Shown here one piece after another: positions 52,470-59,907 of a stretch of DNA of 64,000 bases. Origin of the DNA: Allomuricauda sp. (GTDB taxonomy: Bacteria; Bacteroidota; Bacteroidia; Flavobacteriales; Flavobacteriaceae); the NCBI RefSeq assembly GCF_002699205.1, contig NZ_PABT01000027.1, forward strand, positions 1 through 64,000. The letters are read 5' to 3'. A program made the position numbers and the translations under genes. Every line of letters begins with the position of its first letter. Position 1 is the first letter of the stretch. The notes under the pieces were generated by a model, which saw nothing but the letters and a program-made list of their open reading frames with translations, had not been told where the DNA came from and did not search any database.

Positions 52470-52510
52470 TATGTTACAATGCCCGTAAATAGGGGAGTGG
52501 TGGTGTTCGG

Positions 52511-52528
52511 GGTGGAAATTAGGTGTAA
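52511..52528 (+). repeat. Left arm-type repeat of the element
   Basis: ggtggaaattaggtgtaa matches ggtggagaataggtgtaa at 62890-62907 in 16 of 18 positions, and its last 12 bases match 62868-62879 in inverted orientation. Sites repeated just inside both ends are typical arm sites for tyrosine recombinases or their excisionases. Confidence 0.6.
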
Positions 52529-52570
52529 CCTTTTTGTTGCCTTTGTTGCTCTTTTGTTTGTTAACAACTT

Positions 52571-52933
52571 TTATTGAAGTATAATGTCACTGTCTATGTT
52601 CAATTTTTGGTGCAATGCTTTCGCAACGTTCAGGGTAATTTCACGCTTTCCATTTAGGTAATCACTGATTCTAGAGGCACTAGTATTTAAAAGTGCAGCC
52701 AGGTCTTTTCTTTTAAGGCCCATTTCGAACATACGAAGCTCAATCATTTCCTGTAAAGTAGGTAATCCCATAGGAAAATGAATTTCTTCGTATTGTTCTA
52801 TAATATCAGTAACCTCCATAAATTCCTTGGCCAATGGGTCATCGGTTGGAGTGTTGTCATCAACTACATCTATCAACTCTTCTAAGCGAAGGTTTGCTTT
52901 GACGTATTCTTCGTGTGTGATTAATTTTTCCAT
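52571..52933 (-). CDS. higA: HigA-type antitoxin (XRE-family HTH)
   Basis: A 120-residue antitoxin from ATG 52933; an ATG six codons upstream overlaps the toxin gene more deeply and is less likely. The N-terminal half is acidic (EELIDVVDDNTPTDDPLAKE). The C-terminal half is a Cro/C1-type HTH (LPTLQEMIELRMFEMGLKRK, DLAALLNTSASRISDYLNGK, REITLNVAKALHQKL). It neutralises the HigB toxin encoded immediately upstream and represses the pair through operator repeats ahead of higB. Toxin-first order is the normal higBA arrangement. Such pairs help mobile elements persist. Confidence 0.85.
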   Translation of the reverse strand: MEKLITHEEYVKANLRLEELIDVVDDNTPTDDPLAKEFMEVTDIIEQYEEIHFPMGLPTLQEMIELRMFEMGLKRKDLAALLNTSASRISDYLNGKREITLNVAKALHQKLNIDSDIILQ

Positions 52934-52937
52934 ACCA

Positions 52938-53234
52938 CTATAATTTATCAATATTTTTTATTTTGCTGTAATCCTTATGATTCCCTACCCAACGAATTAA
53001 TACTTTCTTGAATTTAAACCTTACAATAGCCACTATTCGATAGTGATTTCCTTTGACATTAAAAACAAATCTCCCGTTTCCAACGCTATCAGCCGAATTG
53101 AAAGTATTCTTTAAATCGGAAAAACTATCCCATTCCGCTTTATTTACCTTTTTATACCAATCTTGCAAAGCCACTTTAGCATTCGTCTCTTTCGAAAAAT
53201 ACTCCCTTAGCTTTTTAAATGAAATGACATGCAC
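52938..53234 (-). CDS. higB: HigB-type mRNA interferase toxin
   Basis: A 98-residue protein of the HigB/RelE-like fold. It shows MHVISFKKLREYFSKETNAK, LQDWYKKVNKAEWDSFSDLK, SADSVGNGRFVFNVKGNHYR and the C-terminal VLIRWVGNHKDYSKI with the conserved W and H. It would cleave mRNA on the ribosome when free of HigA. It is four bases upstream of the antitoxin start, and the pair sits 100 bp inside the left end of the element, a common place for an addiction module. Confidence 0.88.
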   Translation of the reverse strand: MHVISFKKLREYFSKETNAKVALQDWYKKVNKAEWDSFSDLKNTFNSADSVGNGRFVFNVKGNHYRIVAIVRFKFKKVLIRWVGNHKDYSKIKNIDKL

Positions 53235-53277
53235 TTAACAAATAGAGTTTGTTTAGAAAACAAAGATAAATCAAAAA

Positions 53278-53310
53278 TTACAAAATATGTAATTTAATTT
53301 CAAAATATGT
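53278..53310. promoter_or_regulatory. Operator-like repeats upstream of higBA
   Basis: caaaatatgt occurs at 53281-53290 and 53301-53310, exactly 20 bp apart. The first copy lies in the inverted repeat ttaca-n5-tgtaa (53278-53292). This is 45-75 bp before the higB start, a position suited to autorepression by HigA. Confidence 0.5.
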
Positions 53311-53529
53311 TATTTTTGATTGGTTTTACTCAATAGATTAGTTAGAATAAAGAGAGATATTGGAGATATAAAACTGCTCGGAAAGCACTCATGATAGATA
53401 CGGTTTTTTCTTTCGTATCCATTTTAATTATTATACAGAAAATTTACCCTATTTTTGATTTATGACCAAGTTTGGGAATTCCCGTGTGATAAAGTATATT
53501 CGTAACGTATACAATTTGATTGACTTAGA

Positions 53530-53901
53530 TTGACCAAGATTATAAAATATCTCTTTTCTCTTCTTCTTGTCTTTGGTTTATCGGCTGGGGAAATCGGTCA
53601 GTATTCACAATCCAATTCCGGTGCTTATTGCGAAATCTCAACAACCTTTCGCAGAAACAAGTCAAATCTAAGGTGCTCGTGTAAATACCAATATGGTCTA
53701 AGCTTTTATTTCAAAAGAGCTGAATCAACAGTTCCTGTCACTTATCGAAAACTTAAGGATTCTTGCTCCGCTTTTGTAAAAGTTGTTTTAAAAACGCGAA
53801 GGTCCATTTACCAAGAAATTGATTCGTTTGCCACTCGACATCTTTATACTAGAGCGTCAAACACCTCCAAAATTGCATACCCAAGTTTATACATAGCATA
53901 A
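53530..53901 (+). CDS. Hypothetical exported protein, 123 aa
   Basis: Not recognised. A TTG start opens a hydrophobic leader (TKIIKYLFSLLLVFGLSAGE), then a Ser-, Tyr- and Arg-rich chain with four Cys, two in LRCSCKYQYG. No ATG is available near the start. The composition of the second half (many S, T, R) is unusual for a well-kept gene, so it may be decaying or not coding. It lies between higBA and the cargo genes inside the element. Confidence 0.35.
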   Translation: MTKIIKYLFSLLLVFGLSAGEIGQYSQSNSGAYCEISTTFRRNKSNLRCSCKYQYGLSFYFKRAESTVPVTYRKLKDSCSAFVKVVLKTRRSIYQEIDSFATRHLYTRASNTSKIAYPSLYIA

Positions 53902-53980
53902 GTCGGCCCAAGGCCCACTCTGATGAAACCTTCATTCGGAAAGTGATAAATCATATGTCCAATCACATGCTATCATTAAA

Positions 53981-54163
53981 ATGTATAAACAAAAGAATCG
54001 ACCTACGACGAGGGGACGAAAGCATCCCTTTCAATGGGTAAAAAGAAAAACAGTCCTAATTATTTCGGCAATCATGATCGGAATGTCCAATGCTATTTTT
54101 GATGGGGACAGTTCAATAAATGGAAATCGGGATAGAATTGAACAAAAGGAAAATAACGATTGA
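53981..54163 (+). CDS. Small single-span membrane protein, 60 aa
   Basis: Not recognised. A basic N-terminus (MYKQKNRPTTRGRKHPFQWV then KRK) leads to one hydrophobic helix (TVLIISAIMIGMSNAIF) and a polar tail ending in KENND. The orientation would put the N-terminus inside. It begins with ATG, lies 37 bp before the ASCH lipoprotein gene in the same direction, and fits a small inner-membrane protein carried as part of the element's cargo. Confidence 0.5.
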   Translation: MYKQKNRPTTRGRKHPFQWVKRKTVLIISAIMIGMSNAIFDGDSSINGNRDRIEQKENND

Positions 54164-54200
54164 TATTATTTATCTTTGGGAGTAAGCCCAAAATGGATTA

Positions 54201-55229
54201 ATGAAAAAAAAGCTGCTAGCATTACCTTTGTTGCTTTTATTGGTAGGATGCAACAACCAAAAGTTGACTCATCAAGAGACGGTCATTAAATATTACAATG
54301 CTTTTGGATCTGGCAATTTCAATGAAATAAGATCATTAACAAATGATACCATCATAATTACTTCTGGAGATTATGTTACCCCATATACCCATGAAAGCTT
54401 TCATGAATTTTTTAAATGGGATTCAATCTTTGAGCCCACTTACGAGATAGTCAAGCTAGAGGAAAAGAACAATCATGTTTTTGCAACTGTTGCCCAGAAT
54501 AATCTACGTAATGAATTTTTAAAGAACAACCCCTTGGTATTTCAGGTGAAGATATCTTTTGATTCTGGTAAAATGTCAAAAGTTGAAGAATTAGAATACA
54601 AAGATGTTAATTGGAACATTTGGAACCAAAAAAAGGATTCTTTGGTGGACTGGATAAAAGATAATTATTCTGAACTGGATGGCTTTGCAAATAATATGAC
54701 AATGCAGGGCGCGACAAATTATTTGAAGGCGATTGAACTATATAAAACTGGAATTGACAAGACTGTTTACGAAATGTGGAACAGTTTTATCGAGTCAAAT
54801 CCCGAGTTTAACAAAGAGGAAATGCCTGAGGCGTGGTTTTTCCATAATAATGAGAAGGATGCTAACAGGTTAGCAGAATTGACTTTGAATGGTAAAAAGA
54901 AAGCTTCCTCCGGATTGTATTTCTGGTATGAGGAAGCAGGGGCTAACCTACCAACAACTGGAACCAAACACATCATTACAGATTTCAATGGGAAGGCCAA
55001 AGCGATTATTGAGATTATAGAAGTGGATACTATTCCATTCAATAAAGTTTCCAAAGAGTATGCTGAAATGGATATGGGAACTTCGGACAACCCTCTAAAA
55101 AAATGGAGAAAGGCGCATTGGGATTTCTTTTCACAAGCGATGGAGGAAAGCGGCCAAAAACCAACAGAAGACATTTTAGTGGTGTGCGAGCGGTTTGAAA
55201 CAATTTGGCCAATCAAAAAGAATCTGTAA
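54201..55229 (+). CDS. Lipoprotein with NTF2-like domain fused to an ASCH domain
   Basis: A 342-residue protein with a lipoprotein signal (MKKKLLALPLLLLLVGC, Cys17). Residues about 22-135 form an NTF2/SnoaL-like domain (TVIKYYNAFGSGNFNEIRSL, TPYTHESFHEFFKWD, FEPTYEIVKLEEKNNHVFAT). Residues about 188-342 form an ASCH domain of the DUF984/YqfB-like group (MWNSFIESNPEF, PEAWFFHNNEKDANRLAELT, GKKKASSGLYFWYEEAGANL, KAIIEIIEVDTIPFNKV, RKAHWDFFSQAMEESG). ASCH proteins normally act on RNA or modified nucleosides in the cytoplasm, so export with a lipid anchor is unusual. Substrate unknown. It lies in the element's cargo region, transcribed toward the mobilization genes. Confidence 0.75.
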   Translation: MKKKLLALPLLLLLVGCNNQKLTHQETVIKYYNAFGSGNFNEIRSLTNDTIIITSGDYVTPYTHESFHEFFKWDSIFEPTYEIVKLEEKNNHVFATVAQNNLRNEFLKNNPLVFQVKISFDSGKMSKVEELEYKDVNWNIWNQKKDSLVDWIKDNYSELDGFANNMTMQGATNYLKAIELYKTGIDKTVYEMWNSFIESNPEFNKEEMPEAWFFHNNEKDANRLAELTLNGKKKASSGLYFWYEEAGANLPTTGTKHIITDFNGKAKAIIEIIEVDTIPFNKVSKEYAEMDMGTSDNPLKKWRKAHWDFFSQAMEESGQKPTEDILVVCERFETIWPIKKNL

Positions 55230-55429
55230 GCCTGAAAGCTTGTGTATTTAATCAATGTCTTTTTATCAAACAATACACAACTTTTAGTTGACGTAATCAT
55301 GCTATATACTGTCCTTGCTTATGGACTAGGCACCCCAAATCCTTACCCCAAACTTTGCGCGTGGTTCCTGTGGAATTTCTTCCGTGTTCGGGAAGATAAG
55401 CGAGAAGAAGAAATTCCATAGGGCGCAAA

Positions 55430-55885
55430 CTACTTTTTGCCTTTGGTATTGCGCCATTCTTCATAAAGGATACCTGCCTCTGGGTTTTCCTCCAGAAACC
55501 GCTCAAAGTACCGAACCGTCTTATTTTCACCTTGTAAAAAGGCAGCTTGCTCATTTTTGGATATTCGCGAAACCTGAAATAGGGCATACCCTAAAATCAG
55601 CAATACGATTACAGATAATGCCCAAAACAGTTTTACTGACCATTTAGGCAGGGCCATCGACTTTTTAATATGATAGATGACGTTTGCCAACAGCTTATTT
55701 TGTTCTTCCGTCACCTTTTTTTGGGAATCGTTGTAACCTTTTAGGATATAATCGATTCCAGAAGGGTCGGGTTGTATTTTAAAAGTTTTTATTTCTTGTT
55801 GCAATTTTTCCAATCGGCTGACGGAGGTTTCAAAACTTCTTATTTCCTCGGTCAACAGTTCTGCTATTTCATCCAGTTTTGCCAT
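55430..55885 (-). CDS. Mobilization-associated coiled-coil membrane protein
   Basis: A 151-residue protein: an N-terminal coiled coil (LTEEIRSFETSVSRLEKLQQ), one transmembrane helix at about 82-105 (WSVKLFWALSVIVLLILGYA), and a helical tail (NKTVRYFERFLEENPEAGIL). It lies 12 bp downstream of the relaxase gene on the same strand. Proteins of this shape directly after Bacteroidota mobilization relaxases are common, and they may tether the relaxosome to the membrane or to a helper secretion channel. The role is inferred from position and shape only. Confidence 0.65.
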   Translation of the reverse strand: MAKLDEIAELLTEEIRSFETSVSRLEKLQQEIKTFKIQPDPSGIDYILKGYNDSQKKVTEEQNKLLANVIYHIKKSMALPKWSVKLFWALSVIVLLILGYALFQVSRISKNEQAAFLQGENKTVRYFERFLEENPEAGILYEEWRNTKGKK

Positions 55886-55897
55886 AATTATTTTTTT

Positions 55898-56767
55898 TCA
55901 GATTCCCATTCCTAAATCGATACTCTTTTTGACGACCTGTTTAATGACCTTGGCGGCTATTTTGGCAGCTAGGTTGGGGGAGACAGATACCGTTTTCCCC
56001 AATAGATTCATTGCTTTTTCTGTTCTTGCCTTTTCGATGGCATTTTGGTTGAACCCAATTCGTTCCGCTATTTTATTCATCGACATGGAACGGTGTACCT
56101 CACTTCCTTTTAAGTTTTGTCCGGCGAATTCAAACCGAAAGCCCTGCAATTGGTTCTGTTTGTTGATGGATGGGATGACCTTTACGGGATGAGCCTCCAT
56201 AGCCTTTATGTACTGGTCAAAGTCCCTTGGCCTGACCTCGCTTATGACTTTTTCATGGATTCTTTTGAGAATGATCCTTGCATCCCTGGCCTGTTCCATT
56301 TTCTGTTGTTGAACATCACGTACTGTAGTCAATCCCATTTCTTTTGCCACTCTTTCGGCAGCCAATTGACTTCGTTTTCCAATGAAATTATCCTTGTAGG
56401 CCTGACCTTGAAAATTGATACGGTTTGCATAGAGATGGATATGTACATGTTGCCTGTTTCTGTGGACAAAGGCAATGGCTTGGTTCTCCTGTAATTTCAT
56501 CTGTTTCAAAAAGCGTTCGGTTATTTCCCTTAATTCTTTGTTTTCCATTTCCTTGCCATCCTTTATGGTAGGGCTTAGCACAAAGCTGAGTGTATTCTTT
56601 TTGCACAGTTCGTTCTGCTGTTGGATTACTTTGAACTCCTCAGTAATTTCTTTTGGAGTTTCCCCGGCCAAATATTGGCTGTGTACAATCTCAGGCTTCT
56701 TTTCTTCTCGAAGCCCATAGGCCATTGATGCCGAAGTATGCGATATTGATTTCCCCATTCCAATCAT
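55898..56767 (-). CDS. Relaxase / mobilization nuclease (MobA-like)
   Basis: A 289-residue relaxase, short but complete in its catalytic core. The N-terminus MIGMGKSISHTSASMAYGLR holds the region of the catalytic Tyr. The metal-binding histidine triad is H107, H109, H111 in RQHVHIHLYANRI, and NTLSFVLSPTIKDGKEM precedes it. The C-terminal part (ANRISF-like YKDNFIGKRSQLAAERVAKE and later KIAAKVIKQVVKKS) is basic. It would nick oriT and pilot the element's DNA through a helper conjugation system. The gene overlaps mobC by 4 bp, so the two are co-translated. Confidence 0.88.
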   Translation of the reverse strand: MIGMGKSISHTSASMAYGLREEKKPEIVHSQYLAGETPKEITEEFKVIQQQNELCKKNTLSFVLSPTIKDGKEMENKELREITERFLKQMKLQENQAIAFVHRNRQHVHIHLYANRINFQGQAYKDNFIGKRSQLAAERVAKEMGLTTVRDVQQQKMEQARDARIILKRIHEKVISEVRPRDFDQYIKAMEAHPVKVIPSINKQNQLQGFRFEFAGQNLKGSEVHRSMSMNKIAERIGFNQNAIEKARTEKAMNLLGKTVSVSPNLAAKIAAKVIKQVVKKSIDLGMGI

Positions 56768-57060
56768 CTTTTGAATTTTAAAAGGTGTTCCCTAATCTCT
56801 TTTGCCAATTGGTAGGCTTCTTCGGAAAGTCGAGGGTTCCGCTTTCTGAACATATTTCCGATTCGTTTGAAATTGTTTTGATAATTGACTAACAGTTTAT
56901 AGGCTTCAATTTGATCTTCGGTAAGACGTTCAATGATTCTGTCATCAAAGGCAGCTCGGCGACAATATTCGCTAATGGATAAACCCGATTTTTTGGCCTT
57001 AACCTTCAGTAATTTTTTCTCATAGACAGAGCACCTAAACTGTACGAATTCTCTTTTCAT
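56764..57060 (-). CDS. MobC-like relaxosome accessory protein
   Basis: About 98 residues from ATG 57060, starting MKREFVQFRCSVYEKKLLKV with a ribbon-helix-helix-like N-terminus (GLSISEYCRRAAFD) and a C-terminal helical part ending in KEIREHLLKFKR. MobC proteins bind and melt oriT for the relaxase. The frame is open to an ATG at 57123, but that 21-residue extension (CHCHDKSCFCSRRSQKRKR) is encoded by two inverted repeats that look like oriT, so the shorter start is preferred. Overlaps the relaxase gene by 4 bp. Confidence 0.82.
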   Translation of the reverse strand: MKREFVQFRCSVYEKKLLKVKAKKSGLSISEYCRRAAFDDRIIERLTEDQIEAYKLLVNYQNNFKRIGNMFRKRNPRLSEEAYQLAKEIREHLLKFKR

Positions 57061-57072
57061 ACGTCTTTTTCT

Positions 57073-57120
57073 CTTTTGCGACCTTCGGGAGCAAAAGCAA
57101 GATTTGTCATGACAATGACA
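57073..57120. other. Candidate origin of transfer (oriT)
   Basis: Directly upstream of mobC two inverted repeats follow each other: cttttgc (57073-57079) with gcaaaag (57091-57097), and tgtcat (57105-57110) with atgaca (57115-57120). Position beside mobC/relaxase and this structure fit an oriT. The core ttttgcgaccttcgggag is repeated with changes at 58511. Confidence 0.5.
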
Positions 57121-57190
57121 CATCTTGAATTCTCACTCAAACGGGTAAACCTTTTCCATGCCTGAATCAACTTTTTCTCCCTGCCCATTG

Positions 57191-57484
57191 CTATTTTGTG
57201 GTATTGTTCAGACTGTACTTAAGAGCTTCCGATTCTATTTCTCCTTTTGATTTTCTACCATTCTGCAAAAGCCACACATTAAGTTTTTTCTTTTCAAAAA
57301 ATATCATTTTGCCGTTGGGTTTGGAGTGTGGAATCTTTCTTGTAGAAGTCAGTTTATAAAGAAAACTTCTAGAGATTCCCATATATTCACAGGCTTCTTC
57401 AAAGGTCAGTACTTCTTTATTTGCACTTAGTAAGCGCTCAATTCGGTCGAGTCGTTGTTCTAGTTCTATATTATCCATTATCAT
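57191..57484 (-). CDS. Excisionase-like / helix-turn-helix domain protein
   Basis: A 97-residue protein with an N-terminal coiled coil (NIELEQRLDRIERLLSANKE) and a MerR-like winged HTH of the excisionase family (VLTFEEACEYMGISRSFLYK, LTSTRKIPHSKPNGKMIFFE, KKLNVWLLQNGRK). Such genes lie upstream of mobilization genes in many Bacteroidota elements and act as directionality factors for the recombinase or as regulators of mobilization. A start at the second ATG (57478) is equally possible. The repeats at 57572-57616 just upstream are candidate binding sites. Confidence 0.8.
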   Translation of the reverse strand: MIMDNIELEQRLDRIERLLSANKEVLTFEEACEYMGISRSFLYKLTSTRKIPHSKPNGKMIFFEKKKLNVWLLQNGRKSKGEIESEALKYSLNNTTK

Positions 57485-57571
57485 AAAAATTAAGGTTTGA
57501 CAATAGACAAAGGCCTTTGTTCTTTTTAGTAGAATTCTGATACTAAGCTAGCATATGAAAATATTGGAAAG

Positions 57572-57616
57572 GCTTGCATTGTATGTGATGCAAGCGAAAA
57601 GGATGGCAATGCAAGC
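57572..57616. repeat. ATGCAAGC inverted and direct repeats
   Basis: gcttgcat (57572-57579) and atgcaagc (57588-57595) form a perfect 8-bp inverted repeat with an 8-nt spacer, and atgcaagc recurs at 57609-57616. They lie between the excisionase-like gene and the next minus-strand gene, as operator or transcription-stop candidates. Confidence 0.5.
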
Positions 57617-57622
57617 AGATTT

Positions 57623-58339
57623 TTAGGAAAATGGGTCAAAAACAGCTTCCAGTTCCTTGCTTCTTTTGGAGAACCTGTTTCTAGTTAGGGAGTTTCTCAC
57701 CGTATCGTAGTTATATCTTTGCCCATCCTCACGTCGCAGCAAATCGGAGTTTTTGATAAAATCAATGAGTTGCAAATCATTTTTAGGAAAGGTGATTTTG
57801 AACATTTCGTAAAACTCCTTACAAGCCGGGTTTTTTAACTTCAAATGAATCTTTGAATCATGTTCGTCCCAGTCCATTAAAAAACAACGTACAAAATCAT
57901 CCTTGGAAGTTTTGTCTATCATGATCATATCATAACGTACCATGTTACCATAGAGTTTGCCCAACTGGGATTCGGTGATAGATATATTGAAGTTCCTTTG
58001 GGACTTTAATTTTTCCTTAATCTTGGGAATAAAGATTCTCTCGAACCTTTTGGTCCAGGTTATCTGGCTCATAAATATTCCGCCCAAAAAGATAAAGCAT
58101 CCACTGTAAAAGAAGAAACCCCAAGGTTCACTGGCATATTTCAATATTGTGGAATAACTGGAATGCATCAATAATAGCCCTATTCCATAAAAAACCAATC
58201 TTGGCTTTTCTACATACTTGTCCCATCTGAAGGGTTCATTGAACATAAACCTGGCAAAAATGGCTATGTAGGGCATCATCAGTCTGATAATAACATAACC
58301 AAAACATGCAAGGAGCAAATACTTGATAATTAGTACCAT
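57623..58339 (-). CDS. Hypothetical membrane protein, 238 aa
   Basis: Not recognised. Three hydrophobic segments in the first ~90 residues (VLIIKYLLLACFGYVIIRLM, LVFYGIGLLLMHSSYSTI, WGFFFYSGCFIFLGGIFMSQ) are followed by a ~145-residue cytoplasmic-looking domain. That domain has FNISITESQLGKLYGNMVRY and DGQRYNYDTVRNSLTRNRFS; the latter resembles a small DNA-binding-like or regulatory segment seen in Bacteroidota element proteins. It lies upstream of the excisionase-like gene on the same strand. Confidence 0.6.
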   Translation of the reverse strand: MVLIIKYLLLACFGYVIIRLMMPYIAIFARFMFNEPFRWDKYVEKPRLVFYGIGLLLMHSSYSTILKYASEPWGFFFYSGCFIFLGGIFMSQITWTKRFERIFIPKIKEKLKSQRNFNISITESQLGKLYGNMVRYDMIMIDKTSKDDFVRCFLMDWDEHDSKIHLKLKNPACKEFYEMFKITFPKNDLQLIDFIKNSDLLRREDGQRYNYDTVRNSLTRNRFSKRSKELEAVFDPFS

Positions 58340-58694
58340 CCTTTGAATTTAGCATTTTACTAGTATAAAATCACAGATTTGGGATGTAAACCAACTTTTG
58401 CACGATAATTCTCTAAGGAGGTTATGTTGTGGGTAGGGAGAAGAAATGTCAAGCGGCATAATGCGGCTTTTGCTTTTGCGTGGCTCGGAGGGTGTCAGAA
58501 AACCGAGAGATTTTGCGACTTCCGGAGGAGATTGGGAATAAAATTACCCTTTATAAAGTTTTGAAAATTAATTGTAGTGCCAAAAAAGGGTTCTTTTTAT
58601 AGTACTAGAATAGAGCTTTTCATAGGACGGATTATTGTGTTTCGCTTGCCACTTCAAGCTATTCATTAAATAAATAAAATTACAATTTAAGTAA
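58340..58694. other. Intergenic region with a second oriT-like core and a small open frame
   Basis: 355 bases. ctcgg (58484-58488) can pair with ccgag (58503-58507), and the core ttttgcgacttccggagg at 58511-58528 repeats the oriT candidate at 57076-57093 with few changes. A 46-codon plus-strand frame (58424-58564, MLWVGRRNVKRHNAAFAFAW...) with AAGGAGG just ahead overlaps these repeats and is probably not a real gene. Confidence 0.4.
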
Positions 58695-59699
58695 TTAGTA
58701 TTCTAACTCTTCTATTAGCTGATTTATTTCTTTACAGATAATATCCGCATTTTCCTTTTTGGTGAAAATGGTGAAATGACCTCCATCAAGGAAGAATACC
58801 TTGCCATTTGTAGAAAGAGCTACCATTTCTTCCTGCATCTTTTGTCGATTAGCTCTCATCTTTTCTGGGTTCATACCCATTTCTCTAAGGGCTTTTTCGT
58901 TTAGATGTGTTCCGGCAAAAACCCTAATCGGCAAGGTGTCTTTTAACATTATTTTTTTGGACATTTCTTCCAATGACTTGTGCCACTTCTGTTCTTTTAA
59001 ATAACCCCAAAGATATTTTCCATTTTTAAAGTAGTCGTCGTAGCGATCTGTAACTTCTTTGGGCAGACCTGGTGCCAGCATTATATTTCCGAACAAGGTT
59101 ATATATAAATCTAAGACACCTAAATCTCCTAAAACTGCTCCAACGTAATACATTGAGTTCAACCAGCTAGGAGAAGGAGGCCAGGGTAGTCGTTCACGTT
59201 CATCTGGATGCCCGGAATCCAAGAAAACTAGGGCAGCTACTTCGTTAGGATAAAGTTGTTTAAATACACGAATGTAATGTCCTCCATAGGAATGACCGGC
59301 CATAATATAAGGCGGTGATTCTCCCGTCTTTACTAATAAAGCATGAAGTTCACGTGCAACTGTTTCAGGGTCTCTTGGAGTATCGCTTAATTCACTATAA
59401 CCAATCCCAGCGCGATCATAACGCACAACACGTATACTGTTGCTAAGACCTTCCGCTATCCAATAATAATATTCACTATGTGCCCCTGCTCCTGCTTCAA
59501 TGACCAGAGTTGGTTCGCTGTTTCTTATTCCCGTGCTATTAATGTGAAGTTTGAATCCTCCGATATCAACAAGTTTTCCAGAAGGTTGTGGCTTGTCTCT
59601 AAACATTCGAAAGCACAATCCTATCAAAATGAGTAACAGTAGTAAAGACAAGATTGACAGGCCAATCCACTTTAAAATCTTCAAGATCATTCGTATCAC
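58695..59699 (-). CDS. Membrane-anchored alpha/beta hydrolase
   Basis: A 334-residue serine hydrolase with an N-terminal membrane anchor (ILKWIGLSILSLLLLLILIG). The fold begins with GGFKLHINSTG. The oxyanion region is EAGAGAHSEYYYW, the nucleophile Ser137 is in AGHSYGGHYI, a likely acid Asp is in FLDSGHPDERE, and the catalytic His is in LDGGHFTIF near the end. It probably cleaves a small ester or amide at the outer face of the inner membrane; substrate unknown. The gene diverges from the LytS/LytTR operon, which may regulate it. Confidence 0.85.
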   Translation of the reverse strand: MIRMILKILKWIGLSILSLLLLLILIGLCFRMFRDKPQPSGKLVDIGGFKLHINSTGIRNSEPTLVIEAGAGAHSEYYYWIAEGLSNSIRVVRYDRAGIGYSELSDTPRDPETVARELHALLVKTGESPPYIMAGHSYGGHYIRVFKQLYPNEVAALVFLDSGHPDERERLPWPPSPSWLNSMYYVGAVLGDLGVLDLYITLFGNIMLAPGLPKEVTDRYDDYFKNGKYLWGYLKEQKWHKSLEEMSKKIMLKDTLPIRVFAGTHLNEKALREMGMNPEKMRANRQKMQEEMVALSTNGKVFFLDGGHFTIFTKKENADIICKEINQLIEELEY

Positions 59700-59838
59700 A
59701 GTCCGGTATTTAGTTAATTCTATCCAAACATAATTTCACATAGATACACCTTGAAAATTATTTTGATGAAGCCTTTGGAAAACAGCTCACATACCTATTT
59801 ACCTTGGACAAATACAGTAAAATATTAAAAACATGGTG

Positions 59839-59868
59839 TTTGACCTAAAAACGATAGTGTTGGTCAAA
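59839..59868. promoter_or_regulatory. Inverted repeat between divergent hydrolase and LytS genes
   Basis: tttgacc (59839-59845) and ggtcaaa (59862-59868) form a perfect 7-bp inverted repeat with a 16-nt spacer, 40 bp before the LytS start and 140 bp before the hydrolase start. It is a candidate site for the LytTR regulator encoded nearby. Confidence 0.4.
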
Positions 59869-59907
59869 AAGATGTGAAGTCTATACTAAGAATTTTATTT
59901 TTGAGCT

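Noticed and set aside
57061..57123. N-terminal Cys/Arg-rich extension of MobC as a metal-binding tail
   Set aside because: The bases form two consecutive inverted repeats typical of oriT, so the extension is more likely non-coding.
58424..58564. 46-codon plus-strand frame preceded by AAGGAGG
   Set aside because: Spacing to the ATG is too short, the product has no recognisable feature, and the DNA contains the oriT-like repeat.
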